NCBI GenBank assembly: GCA_052384575.1
Contig: JBQSUQ010000004.1
DNA: 64,000 nucleotides
Strand: one strand, 5' to 3'
Origin: JBQSUQ01 sp052384575
GTDB lineage: Bacteria; Pseudomonadota; Gammaproteobacteria; Enterobacterales; Pasteurellaceae
Below the pieces are notes generated by a model, which was given only the letters and a program-made list of their open reading frames with translations, was not told where the DNA came from and searched no databases. Shown here in pieces: positions 8,357 to 16,542 of this stretch. The position numbers and the translations under genes are program-made. How positions within the stretch are numbered: position 1 is the first letter of the stretch; every line of letters starts with the position of its first letter.

Positions 8357-8398
8357 GTGATCTCTATCAATATCAGTGCCAAGAATAAGTGCTATATT
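8357..8398 (+). promoter_or_regulatory. FNR-type (anaerobic) class II promoter of hypBDE
   Basis: GTGAT-CTCT-ATCAA (8357-8370) matches the FNR consensus TTGAT-N4-ATCAA in nine of ten fixed positions. A -10 hexamer TATATT lies at 8393-8398, which predicts a start near 8405 and puts the centre of the FNR box at about -41.5, the standard class II activator position. There is no need for a good -35. The strong ribosome site TAGGAGGG (8426-8433) and the hypB ATG follow. Inference: hypBDE are induced without oxygen. Confidence 0.75.
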
Positions 8399-8439
8399 AG
8401 CCAACACTATTTATCCATTATTTTTTAGGAGGGATCCTT

Positions 8440-9231
8440 ATGTGTACAACCTGTGGTTGTGGACACCCTGATCAAGTGCGAATTGGCGCACTTCCACATT
8501 CTCATGACCAATCTAATACAAAAAGTGCGGTGAAATTTCCTGATTTTTCTCATTCCACTTTTCATTCGGAAGAACAACAAGCGCACCAAAAACGCTTATT
8601 AAGAGTAGAGCAGGATGTATTAGGTAAAAATAATCAATTGGCTGATATTAACCGTCAATTCTTTGCTAAACATCAGATTTCTGTGTTCAACCTTGTTTCG
8701 AGTCCGGGCTCTGGTAAAACTACTTTATTAACAACCACCTTAAACGCGCTAAAAGAGCAACGTGCTTGCTATGTGATTGAAGGGGATCAGCAAACTGAAA
8801 ATGATGCAGATCGTATTCGTGCAACAGGCGTGCCGGCATTACAAGTGAACACAGGCAAAGGCTGCCACTTAGATGCTCAAATGATTGGTGATGCGCTGGT
8901 TAAACTTTGTCCTCAACCAGAAAGCTTATTATTTATTGAAAACGTGGGCAATTTAGTTTGTCCGTCTGAATTTGATTTAGGTGAACAAGCGAAAGTCGTG
9001 ATTCTTTCTGTTACTGAGGGAGAAGATAAACCGTTAAAATATCCGCATATGTTTGCTGCATCTAAGTTAATGATTTTAAATAAAATTGACTTGTTGCCAT
9101 ATTTGAATTTTGATGTGCAAAAATGCGTGGATTATGCAAAACAAGTGAACCCTGATATTGAGATTTTAATGCTTTCAGCCACAACAGGAGAAGGTTTGCA
9201 AGCCTGGTTAGATTGGTTAAATCAGAAGTAA
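8440..9231 (+). CDS. hypB: Hydrogenase maturation GTPase HypB
   Basis: HypB is the nickel-inserting GTPase for [NiFe] hydrogenase maturation; it normally works with HypA and SlyD. The 263 residues begin MCTTCGCG, the CxxCGC high-affinity nickel site, followed by a short His-poor linker (HPDQ, HSHD) rather than a long His-rich stretch. The GTPase domain shows the P-loop SSPGSGKTTLL (about residue 88), the metal-binding GDQQTENDADRI and GKGCHLDA, the LFIENVGNLVCP block and NKIDLL for guanine. An uptake signal lies in the linker coding region (8522-8530). The start is set by a strong Shine-Dalgarno TAGGAGGG. First gene of hypBDE. Confidence 0.96.
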   Translation: MCTTCGCGHPDQVRIGALPHSHDQSNTKSAVKFPDFSHSTFHSEEQQAHQKRLLRVEQDVLGKNNQLADINRQFFAKHQISVFNLVSSPGSGKTTLLTTTLNALKEQRACYVIEGDQQTENDADRIRATGVPALQVNTGKGCHLDAQMIGDALVKLCPQPESLLFIENVGNLVCPSEFDLGEQAKVVILSVTEGEDKPLKYPHMFAASKLMILNKIDLLPYLNFDVQKCVDYAKQVNPDIEILMLSATTGEGLQAWLDWLNQK

Positions 9232-9243
9232 TTGGGGGCAATA

Positions 9244-10356
9244 ATGCAGTTTGTTGATGAATTTCGCGATCCCGTATTAGCCAAAAAACTCGTTGAGCGT
9301 TTGCAAAAACTCATGCAAAAATTACCGCAGTTTACGGAAAAAAATCCTTTGTATTTAATGGAAGTGTGCGGTGGGCATACACATACGATCTTCAAGTTTG
9401 GTTTAGATCGCCTATTGCCACCAAGCATTGAGTTTATTCATGGACCGGGTTGCCCTGTTTGTGTATTACCCATGGGGCGTATTGATTTATGTATTGAAAT
9501 TGCACAACGTCCTGATGTGATTTTCTGTACCTTTGGTGATGCCATGCGTGTGCGTGGTCGTTCGGGATCTCTGTTGGAAGTGAAAGCGAAAGGAGCTGAT
9601 GTACGCATTGTTTATTCTCCTCTTGATGCACTCAACATTGCGCTAAATAATCCCGATAAAAAAGTGGTTTTCTTCTCGCTCGGTTTTGAAACGACTATGC
9701 CAAGTTCTGCCATTACGTTACAAAAAGCCAAAGAACAAGATGTGCAAAATTTCTGGGTGGTTTGCCAAAATATTACCATTATCCCAACTTTGCGCAGTTT
9801 ACTATCTCAGGAGCAAGTGAAAATTGATGGCTTTATTGCACCGGGTCATGTAAGTATGATTATTGGTACAGAGCCTTATGAAGATTTATGTCATACTTAT
9901 CATAAACCTTTTGTGGTAACAGGATTTGAGCCATTAGATTTGTTACAAGCCATTGTTATGCTGGTGGAACAATTTGTGGAGCAACGTTGCGAAGTTGAAA
10001 ATCAATATAAGCGTATCGTTAATTCAAAAGGTAATTTATTGGCTCAACAAGCTTTAGCAGAAGTTTTCCAACTGAAAGCCAGCAGTGAATGGCGAGGTTT
10101 AGGTGAAATCGCTGAATCCGGCGTAGAATTGACTGCAGCTTATCAGCGTTTTGATGCAGAACGTTATTTCAATGCGGCACCTCAACAGGTGGCGGATGAT
10201 CCTTTATCACGTTGTGGCGATGTGCTAGTGGGTAAATGTAAGCCCATTGATTGCGCATTATTTGGCAAACAATGTACGCCAGAAAATGCTTATGGCGCAT
10301 TAATGGTATCTTCTGAAGGGGCTTGTGCCGCTTATTATCAATATAGACGAGAGTAA
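9244..10356 (+). CDS. hypD: Hydrogenase maturation factor HypD
   Basis: HypD is an iron-sulfur protein that, with HypC and HypE, builds the Fe(CN)2CO group of [NiFe] hydrogenases. The 370 residues match E. coli HypD closely. Visible conserved parts are MEVCGGHTHTIFKFG, FIHGPGCPVCVLP (redox Cys pair), TFGDAMRVRG, SLGFETTMP, APGHVSMIIG, and the C-terminal [4Fe-4S] cysteines in CGDVLVGKCKPIDCALFGKQC. ATG at 9244 follows GGGGG and matches the family N-terminus; only 12 bases separate it from hypB, leaving no room for hypC, which usually stands here in E. coli-type operons. Confidence 0.97.
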   Translation: MQFVDEFRDPVLAKKLVERLQKLMQKLPQFTEKNPLYLMEVCGGHTHTIFKFGLDRLLPPSIEFIHGPGCPVCVLPMGRIDLCIEIAQRPDVIFCTFGDAMRVRGRSGSLLEVKAKGADVRIVYSPLDALNIALNNPDKKVVFFSLGFETTMPSSAITLQKAKEQDVQNFWVVCQNITIIPTLRSLLSQEQVKIDGFIAPGHVSMIIGTEPYEDLCHTYHKPFVVTGFEPLDLLQAIVMLVEQFVEQRCEVENQYKRIVNSKGNLLAQQALAEVFQLKASSEWRGLGEIAESGVELTAAYQRFDAERYFNAAPQQVADDPLSRCGDVLVGKCKPIDCALFGKQCTPENAYGALMVSSEGACAAYYQYRRE

Positions 10357-10357
10357 T

Positions 10358-11371
10358 ATGACAGATTTTATTACCATGGCACAGGGTAATGGCGGTGCCG
10401 CAATGCAACAATTGATCCAAGATTATTTCTTGGCTGCGTTTGATAATGCGATTTTAGCGCAAGCAGAGGATCAAGCACGTTTACCCTTAAATGAATTCAC
10501 TGCTTTAGGGCAACAATTGTCTTTTAGTACAGATAGCTTCGTGATTGACCCGATTTTCTTTCCCGGTGGAAATATTGGTAAATTAGCGGTTTGTGGGACG
10601 TTGAATGATGTGGCAGTTTGTGGTGCGATTCCTCGTTATTTATCTTGTGGTTTCATATTAGAAGAAGGTCTGCCATTAGCGGAATTAAAACAAATTATTC
10701 AAGCCATGGCGGAAACTTGTCAAAAGGCGAATGTGCAAATTGTCACTGGAGATACCAAGGTCGTACCGAAAGGCGCTGTTGATAAAATTTTTATCAATAC
10801 CAGTGGAATCGGCGTGATTCCAACAGGCATTGATTGGGGGGCTCATCGCATTGAAGTGGGCGACCAAATTATTGTCAGCGGTACCATTGGCGATCATGGA
10901 GCAGCTATTTTGAATTTACGCGAGAATTTAGGTATTCAAACCGATTTACAAAGTGATTGTGCGGTATTGTCGCCATTAATTGATCAAATTCGTTCGTTTT
11001 CAGGTGTGAAAGCTGTACGAGATGCAACGCGTGGTGGGGTGAATGCTGTATTACATGAATTTGCGCAAACTCAACAACTTGGTATTCATATTGAGGAAGA
11101 ATCGCTCCCAATACGCACCGAAGTGCGTGGCATTTGTGAACTGCTTGGTTTGGAAGCATTAAATTTTGCCAATGAAGGTAAATTAGTGATAGTAGCTGAT
11201 AAGCAACAAACACCTGAAATTTTAACCGCACTTAAACAGCATGAATTAGGTAAAGATGCGGCGGTAATTGGCGAAGTGACAGAAGACAAAAAAGTCCGTT
11301 TAATTGGTATTTTTGGACAAAGTCGTTTGTTAGACTTGCCTTCAAATGAACCCTTACCAAGAATTTGTTAA
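10358..11371 (+). CDS. hypE: Hydrogenase maturation factor HypE
   Basis: HypE converts the carbamoyl group, transferred by HypF to its C-terminal cysteine, into thiocyanate for the hydrogenase iron. The 337 residues end in PRIC, the expected terminal Cys. Also seen are the N-terminal MAQGNGGAAMQQL, the ATP-binding GTLNDVAVCGA, TGDTKVVPKG and ATRGGVNAVLHEFA, typical of the PurM/HypE fold. ATG at 10358 overlaps the end of hypD by spacing of one base, so the genes are translationally coupled. HypF, the carbamoyl donor enzyme, is not in the window and must be elsewhere for HypE to act. Confidence 0.97.
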   Translation: MTDFITMAQGNGGAAMQQLIQDYFLAAFDNAILAQAEDQARLPLNEFTALGQQLSFSTDSFVIDPIFFPGGNIGKLAVCGTLNDVAVCGAIPRYLSCGFILEEGLPLAELKQIIQAMAETCQKANVQIVTGDTKVVPKGAVDKIFINTSGIGVIPTGIDWGAHRIEVGDQIIVSGTIGDHGAAILNLRENLGIQTDLQSDCAVLSPLIDQIRSFSGVKAVRDATRGGVNAVLHEFAQTQQLGIHIEEESLPIRTEVRGICELLGLEALNFANEGKLVIVADKQQTPEILTALKQHELGKDAAVIGEVTEDKKVRLIGIFGQSRLLDLPSNEPLPRIC

Positions 11372-11381
11372 AGATAAATAG

Positions 11382-11406
11382 AAAAGCTCACCAATGGTGA
11401 GCTTTT
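11382..11406. terminator. Shared terminator of hypBDE and cmoA
   Basis: Stem AAAAGCTCACC / GGTGAGCTTTT (11382-11392 and 11396-11405) with an AAT loop and T run lies between the convergent hypE and cmoA genes and has A/T flanks for both directions. Confidence 0.85.
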
Positions 11407-11408
11407 TG

Positions 11409-12134
11409 TTATTTTATGGCAATCATTGAGCCAAAGTTGAAACATTGAAACCAAAGTTCCACATGAGAAAATCCAACGTTTTTTAACCGCTCTTTATGGG
11501 TATCAATACTATCAATTCGCATCACATTTTCTAAAGCGGCACGTTTTTGGCTCACTTCTAATTCGCTATAACCATTGGCACGTTTGAATTGGTGATGCAA
11601 ATCAATAAGTAATTCATTCGTTGTGTTATCTTCGAAACGGAATTTTTCTGACAACACCAATAACCCATTTGGATTTAACCCTTGGTAAATTTTTTCTAAT
11701 AATGCTTTGCGATCTTCTGGTGGAAGAAATTGCAAAGTAAAGTTAAGAATGACCATTGAGGCATTTTCAATAGAAATATTGCGGATATCATCGCATAAAA
11801 TTTCGACTGGAATTTCACTGTGATAAGCATTGATATGCTGGCGACAGCGTTCAACCATAGGCGCAGAATTATCCACTCCAATCATTTTGACATTAGGTTG
11901 ATGAATATGACGACGAGCAGACAATGTCGCCGCTCCGCGTGAACAGCCCAAATCATACACATTACTATTGGCGGTAACAAAACGTTCTGCCAACATCCCG
12001 ATTGCCGTAATAATATTGGAATAGCCTGGCACCGAGCGCTGAATCATATCGGGAAAGACTTCCGCCACATTCTCATCAAAAGTGAAATCGCCCAAATTCT
12101 CAATGGGTACAGAAAAAATCGTATCTTTAATCAT
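11409..12134 (-). CDS. cmoA: Carboxy-S-adenosyl-L-methionine synthase
   Basis: CmoA makes carboxy-SAM from SAM and prephenate; CmoB then uses it to make cmo5U34 in tRNA wobble positions. The 241 residues show the SAM-binding motif VYDLGCSRGAATLS (about residue 60), followed by IGVDNSAPMVERCRQ and the NFTLQFLPPEDR block; all are family hallmarks. N-terminal DFTFDENVAEVFPDMI is also typical. It stands alone between hypE (convergent) and aspS (divergent). cmoB is not in the window. Confidence 0.94.
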   Translation of the reverse strand: MIKDTIFSVPIENLGDFTFDENVAEVFPDMIQRSVPGYSNIITAIGMLAERFVTANSNVYDLGCSRGAATLSARRHIHQPNVKMIGVDNSAPMVERCRQHINAYHSEIPVEILCDDIRNISIENASMVILNFTLQFLPPEDRKALLEKIYQGLNPNGLLVLSEKFRFEDNTTNELLIDLHHQFKRANGYSELEVSQKRAALENVMRIDSIDTHKERLKNVGFSHVELWFQCFNFGSMIAIK

Positions 12135-12241
12135 AATTTTATAAATTGGTAAAAAAGTGCGGTTATTTTAGAGGAAGTTTGACAAATTTTCAGCTATAAT
12201 CTGCCAGTTATTTTTAAATTAAATCTGAAGGAATACAGAAT

Positions 12242-14008
12242 ATGATGCGTACGAATTATTGTGGAGCATTAAACCGCGAACATATTGGTAAAGAAGTGAT
12301 TTTAAGTGGTTGGGTAGATCGTATTCGTGATTTGCCTAATGTGGCTTTCGTTTTATTGCGTGATCGTGAAGGTATCGTGCAAGTCAGCGTAGATAAAACC
12401 GATGCAGCAAATGCCGCTATTGTAGCAGGATTGCGTAATGAAGCTTGTATTCAAGTGAAAGGCACTGTGGCAGCGCGTAGTGAAAATAATATTAATCCAA
12501 ATATGGCGACAGGCGAAATTGAAATTTTGGTCAGCGCATTAACGGTTTATAACAATGCAGAAGTATTGCCTTTAGACTTCAATCAAAATAATACAGAAGA
12601 ACAGCGTTTAAAATATCGTTATTTAGATTTGCGTCGTCCAGAAATGGCACAACGCCTGCGTACTCGTGCGAAAATTACCAGCTTTGTTCGTCGTTATATG
12701 GATGACAATGGTTTCTTAGATATTGAAACCCCAATGTTAACTAAAGCGACACCAGAAGGTGCGCGTGACTATTTAGTACCAAGTCGTGTGCATAAAGGTA
12801 AATTCTACGCCTTACCTCAATCACCACAATTATTCAAACAGTTGTTAATGATGTCTGGATTTGATCGCTATTATCAAATTGTAAAATGTTTCCGCGATGA
12901 AGATTTACGTGCAGATCGTCAACCTGAATTTACTCAAATCGATGTGGAAACCACCTTTATGACGGCGCCAGAAGTGCGTGAAGTAATGGAAAAAATGATC
13001 CACGGCTTATGGCAAGAAATTATCGGTGTGGATTTAGGTAAATTCCCAATGATGACTTGGCAAGAAGCAATGCTGCGTTTTGGCTCGGACAAACCCGATT
13101 TACGCAACCCGTTAGAAATTGTAGATGTTGCTGATTTAGTGAAAGAGGTTGAATTCAAAGTCTTTAACGAACCTGCCAATAGTGACAATGGACGCGTTGC
13201 TGTTATTCGTGTCCCAAATGGTGCCACATTAACGCGTAAAAATATTGATGAATATACGCAGTTTGTGGGCATTTATGGTGCCAAAGGCTTGCCTTGGTTA
13301 AAAGTTAATGATGTGAATGCGGGATTAGAAGGCGTACAAAGTCCAATCGCAAAATTCCTCTCAGAAGACGTATTAAAAGCATTATTGGCTCGTGTGAATG
13401 CGGAAAATAACGATATTATTTTCTTTGGTGCTGACAAATGGAATGTCGTCACTGACGCATTAGGTGCATTACGTTTAAAAGTGGGACGCGATTTAGGTTT
13501 GACCAAATTAGATGAATGGAAACCATTGTGGGTTGTGGATTTCCCAATGTTTGAACGTGATGAAGAAGGTAATTTAGCCGCAATGCATCATCCATTTACT
13601 TCACCAAAAGATTTCAGCCCAGAGCAATTAAAAGCCGATCCAACAAGTGCAGTGGCAAATGCTTACGATATGGTAATCAATGGTTATGAAGTGGGCGGTG
13701 GCTCAGTTCGTATCTTTGATCCGAAAATGCAACAAACCGTATTTAGCATTTTAGGTATTAATGATGAAGAACAGCGTGAAAAATTTGGCTTCTTATTAGA
13801 TGCGTTAAAATTTGGTACACCACCACATGCCGGTTTAGCTTTCGGTTTAGACCGCTTAACCATGTTGTTAACCGGCACTGATAATATCCGCGATGTGATT
13901 GCATTCCCGAAAACAACAGCAGCCGCTTGTTTAATGACAGACGCACCAAGCTTTGCAAATCCGCAAGCATTACAGGAATTAGCGGTACAGGTGTTGAAAT
14001 CAGAATAA
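12242..14008 (+). CDS. aspS: Aspartyl-tRNA synthetase
   Basis: AspS charges tRNA-Asp. The 588 residues hold an N-terminal anticodon-binding OB fold (1-105), the class II catalytic core with motif 2 (FRDEDLRADRQPEFTQID, about 217), the bacterial insertion domain (about 285-420), and motif 3 (GLAFGLDRLTMLL, about 533). The core is very typical. The OB fold is not: the block normally reading like RRRDLGGLIFIDMRDR is here RIRDLPNVAFVLLRDR, although Arg29, Phe36 and Gln47, which correspond to E. coli anticodon contacts R28, F35 and Q46, are kept. GAAGGA precedes the ATG at 12242; ATG at 12245 is an alternative. nudB follows after three bases. Confidence 0.96.
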   Translation: MMRTNYCGALNREHIGKEVILSGWVDRIRDLPNVAFVLLRDREGIVQVSVDKTDAANAAIVAGLRNEACIQVKGTVAARSENNINPNMATGEIEILVSALTVYNNAEVLPLDFNQNNTEEQRLKYRYLDLRRPEMAQRLRTRAKITSFVRRYMDDNGFLDIETPMLTKATPEGARDYLVPSRVHKGKFYALPQSPQLFKQLLMMSGFDRYYQIVKCFRDEDLRADRQPEFTQIDVETTFMTAPEVREVMEKMIHGLWQEIIGVDLGKFPMMTWQEAMLRFGSDKPDLRNPLEIVDVADLVKEVEFKVFNEPANSDNGRVAVIRVPNGATLTRKNIDEYTQFVGIYGAKGLPWLKVNDVNAGLEGVQSPIAKFLSEDVLKALLARVNAENNDIIFFGADKWNVVTDALGALRLKVGRDLGLTKLDEWKPLWVVDFPMFERDEEGNLAAMHHPFTSPKDFSPEQLKADPTSAVANAYDMVINGYEVGGGSVRIFDPKMQQTVFSILGINDEEQREKFGFLLDALKFGTPPHAGLAFGLDRLTMLLTGTDNIRDVIAFPKTTAAACLMTDAPSFANPQALQELAVQVLKSE

Positions 14009-14011
14009 TCC

Positions 14012-14470
14012 ATGCAATATAAAAATCCCAATTCGGTTTTAGTTGTTATTTATGCGGAAAATACGCAGCAAGTATTGATGTTACAACGCCAAGATGATCC
14101 GACATTTTGGCAGTCTGTAACCGGATCGCTTGCTTTAGGCGAAAAGCCTTATGAAGCGGCATTACGCGAAGTGAAAGAAGAAATTGGGATTGATATTGTT
14201 CAACAAGGATTAAAGTTGATTGATTGCCGAGAATGGATAGAATTTGAAATTTTTCCTCATTTTCGGTATAAATACGCACCCAATATAACGCACAGTAAAG
14301 AGCATTGGTTTTTATTGGCGTTACCAGAGCAATGGCAGCCATTATTGACGGAGCATTTGGCTTATCAATGGTTGCCAGCACAGCAGGCTGCTCAACTCAC
14401 TAAATCGTGGAATAATCGAGCGGCAATTGAAAAATATGTAATAAATCAAAGTGCGGTTAAAATTTCGTGA
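14012..14470 (+). CDS. nudB: Dihydroneopterin triphosphate diphosphatase
   Basis: NudB removes pyrophosphate from dihydroneopterin triphosphate in folate synthesis. The 152-residue Nudix hydrolase has the box GSLALGEKPYEAALREVKEE (residues 37-56) followed by IG, with all metal-binding glutamates, plus the family features WFLLALPEQWQP and HLAYQWLP. It starts three bases after aspS, so it is co-transcribed and probably coupled. Its last codons contain an uptake signal that, with a second near-copy downstream, forms a hairpin. Confidence 0.92.
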   Translation: MQYKNPNSVLVVIYAENTQQVLMLQRQDDPTFWQSVTGSLALGEKPYEAALREVKEEIGIDIVQQGLKLIDCREWIEFEIFPHFRYKYAPNITHSKEHWFLLALPEQWQPLLTEHLAYQWLPAQQAAQLTKSWNNRAAIEKYVINQSAVKIS

Positions 14471-14489
14471 TTTTTCACCGCAGTTTTAA
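14448..14489 (+). terminator. Uptake-signal hairpin after nudB
   Basis: AAAGTGCGGT at 14448-14457 and ACCGCAGTTT at 14477-14486 pair in nine of ten positions, ending in TTTT. It overlaps the nudB stop codon and probably separates aspS-nudB from yebC. Confidence 0.5.
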
Positions 14490-14548
14490 GGTAATTGCTT
14501 TCTTTTATATGAATAAAGAAAGAACATAAATAAAAAAGGAAAAGACAA

Positions 14549-15289
14549 ATGGCAGGTCATAGTAAGTGGGCTAACATTAAACACCGCAAAGCAGCACAAG
14601 ATGCACAACGCGGTAAAATTTTTACTAAATTAATTCGTGAATTAGTTACCGCTGCGAAATTAGGTGGTGGTGACGTGAGTGCTAACCCGCGTTTACGTGC
14701 AGCGGTAGATAAAGCGCTTTCTAGCAATATGACTCGTGACACCATTAATCGCGCAATTGAACGCGGTGTAGGTGGTGGCGATGATACCAATATGGAAACC
14801 AAAGTTTATGAAGGCTATGGTCCAGGTGGTACAGCTGTAATGGTTGAATGTTTAAGTGATAATGCAAACCGCACCATCTCACAAGTGCGTCCAAGCTTTA
14901 CAAAATGTGGTGGTAACTTAGGTACTGAAGGTTCTGTGGGTTACTTATTTAGCAAAAAAGGACTTATTTTGATTGCTTCAGGCGATGAAGATAGCATTAT
15001 GGAAGCGGCGATTGAAGCGGGTGCAGATGATGTTCAGCCACAAGATGATGGTAGCTTTGAAGTTTATACTGCTTGGGAAGATTTAGGTAATGTGAGAGAC
15101 GCATTAGAAGCTGCAGGCATTAAAATTGATAATGCAGAAGTGACAATGATTCCATCAACCACAGTGGATTTAGATGCAGAAACAGCACCTAAATTATTGC
15201 GTTTGATCGAGATGTTAGAAGATTGTGATGACGTGCAAAATGTGTATCACAATGGTGAAATTAGTGACGAAGTCGCAGCTCTATTATAA
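14549..15289 (+). CDS. yebC: YebC/TACO1-family regulatory protein
   Basis: YebC proteins are conserved cytosolic proteins described as transcription regulators and, more recently, as helpers of ribosomes at polyproline stretches. The 246 residues carry the invariant N-terminus MAGHSKWANIKHRKAAQDA, the YEGYGPGG motif and the NRTISQVRPSFTKCGGNLG block. AAAAGGAAAAG precedes the start. In H. influenzae it is the neighbour of ruvC; here a lipoprotein gene lies between them. Confidence 0.95.
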   Translation: MAGHSKWANIKHRKAAQDAQRGKIFTKLIRELVTAAKLGGGDVSANPRLRAAVDKALSSNMTRDTINRAIERGVGGGDDTNMETKVYEGYGPGGTAVMVECLSDNANRTISQVRPSFTKCGGNLGTEGSVGYLFSKKGLILIASGDEDSIMEAAIEAGADDVQPQDDGSFEVYTAWEDLGNVRDALEAAGIKIDNAEVTMIPSTTVDLDAETAPKLLRLIEMLEDCDDVQNVYHNGEISDEVAALL

Positions 15290-15376
15290 ATAATTTATTT
15301 TATGCGGAACTTTTTACGGAATACAGCGTCAAAGTATCCGCATAATTTATGCAGTATATTTTATTTAGGAGAATTT

Positions 15377-15841
15377 ATGAAATTAACCAAACTTTTTGCT
15401 GGCTTAATGGTTGCTGGCGTATTAGGCGCTTGTACTCAAAATGCAAATTCAGAAATGAATAAAGTTGAGAAAGCCACACAAGAAGTGAAAGAAGTTGCGG
15501 GTCAAGTTCAACAAGCTATGGGTTCAACTCAACCAGCTTTAGAAACAGCTGCTTATTTCTGTGATGTACAAGGTAAGAAAAAACAAGTTGTTTCAGTGAC
15601 TTATGCATTTGTAAACGGTAAAGCTGACAGCGCAACTGTAACAGTTAGAACTGGCAACAAAAAATCAATTCATGAATTAAAAGTGAACCCTTCTTACACA
15701 GACGGTACACAATTCGTTGATGGCAAAAAAGTCTTCACTTTAGATGAAGGTTTTTCTGCACAAACTGTAAACAAAACAGTTCCTGTTATGTTAACGATTA
15801 AAGATAAAATCATCGCTAAAAATTGTACGATGGCAAATTAA
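15377..15841 (+). CDS. Predicted lipoprotein of unknown function
   Basis: A 154-residue lipoprotein: lipobox LGAC at residues 17-20 after a hydrophobic signal, so the mature protein starts with a lipidated Cys. A short helical linker (NKVEKATQEVKEVAGQVQQAM) leads to a beta-rich domain with two cysteines (FCDVQG near 66 and KNCTMAN at the end) that could form a disulfide. This general layout recalls MliC-type lysozyme inhibitors, but I cannot confirm homology. TAGGAGAA stands before the ATG at 15377; the frame is open upstream without a ribosome site. It lies between yebC and ruvC, which are neighbours in H. influenzae Rd as I recall it. Confidence 0.75.
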   Translation: MKLTKLFAGLMVAGVLGACTQNANSEMNKVEKATQEVKEVAGQVQQAMGSTQPALETAAYFCDVQGKKKQVVSVTYAFVNGKADSATVTVRTGNKKSIHELKVNPSYTDGTQFVDGKKVFTLDEGFSAQTVNKTVPVMLTIKDKIIAKNCTMAN

Positions 15842-15911
15842 TTTATCCGTTTAGGTAAAAATGAATGGATCTATAGTAAAATATAGGTCCATTTATTTTT
15901 TGAGGGCACAA

Positions 15912-16481
15912 ATGGCAATTATTTTAGGTATCGATCCTGGCTCAAGAGTGACAGGCTATGGTGTGATTAGGCAAAGTGGTAAGCAGTTGGAATACCTTGG
16001 TAGTGGTGTTATTCGTACCTCTGCTGATGATTTACCCACAAGACTTAAACGCATTTATGCTGGTGTCAGTGAAATTATTACTCAATTTCAGCCAGACATG
16101 TTTGCCATTGAAGAAGTGTTTTTAGCCAAAAATGCCAATTCAGCCTTAAAATTGGGTCAAGCAAGAGGCGCAGCTATTGTTGCCGCTGTGAATCAAAATT
16201 TGCCAGTTTTTGAATATGCCGCACGTTTGGTGAAACAAACGGTGGTTGGTATTGGTTCTGCCGATAAAGTACAGGTGCAGGATATGGTTACTCGAATTTT
16301 AACATTATCAGAAAAACCACAAGCAGATGCAGCTGATGCACTTGCCATTGCCATTACTCATGCTCATTCCATTCAACATTCTTTGTTGGTTTCTCATTCT
16401 GCCACCAATGAAACTTCCACAAAATCCACCGCACTTTTACGTACCCGTTATAGCCGAGGGCGCTTTCGCTTAAAAATTTAA
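15912..16481 (+). CDS. ruvC: Crossover junction endonuclease RuvC
   Basis: RuvC is the dimeric resolvase that nicks Holliday junctions after RuvAB branch migration. The 189 residues show the acidic residues of the RNase H-like active site in GIDPGSRVTGYG (Asp near 7), AIEEVF (Glu near 66) and ADAADALAIAITHAH (C-terminal Asp pair). The ATG at 15912 follows GAGGG and begins MAIILGIDPG as in the family; the open frame further upstream lacks a ribosome site. C-terminal basic tail RTRYSRGRFRLKI is Pasteurellaceae-like. ruvA follows. Confidence 0.96.
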   Translation: MAIILGIDPGSRVTGYGVIRQSGKQLEYLGSGVIRTSADDLPTRLKRIYAGVSEIITQFQPDMFAIEEVFLAKNANSALKLGQARGAAIVAAVNQNLPVFEYAARLVKQTVVGIGSADKVQVQDMVTRILTLSEKPQADAADALAIAITHAHSIQHSLLVSHSATNETSTKSTALLRTRYSRGRFRLKI

Positions 16482-16542
16482 GTGGATATTTATCCAGTTT
16501 TGCTTTATGCTATGCCAAATTATTTGAGCAAAAGGAAAGCAA

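Noticed and set aside
9222..9246. Possible hidden hypC between hypB and hypD
   Set aside because: Only 12 bases separate the hypB stop from the hypD ATG, and no overlapping frame in either gene gives a HypC-like start (MCxxxP).
12934..13272. 112-codon open frame on the minus strand
   Set aside because: Antisense shadow inside aspS, Ser/Thr-rich composition from reversed coding bias.
14046..14381. 111-codon open frame on the minus strand
   Set aside because: Antisense to nudB, whose Nudix box is intact and in the right frame.
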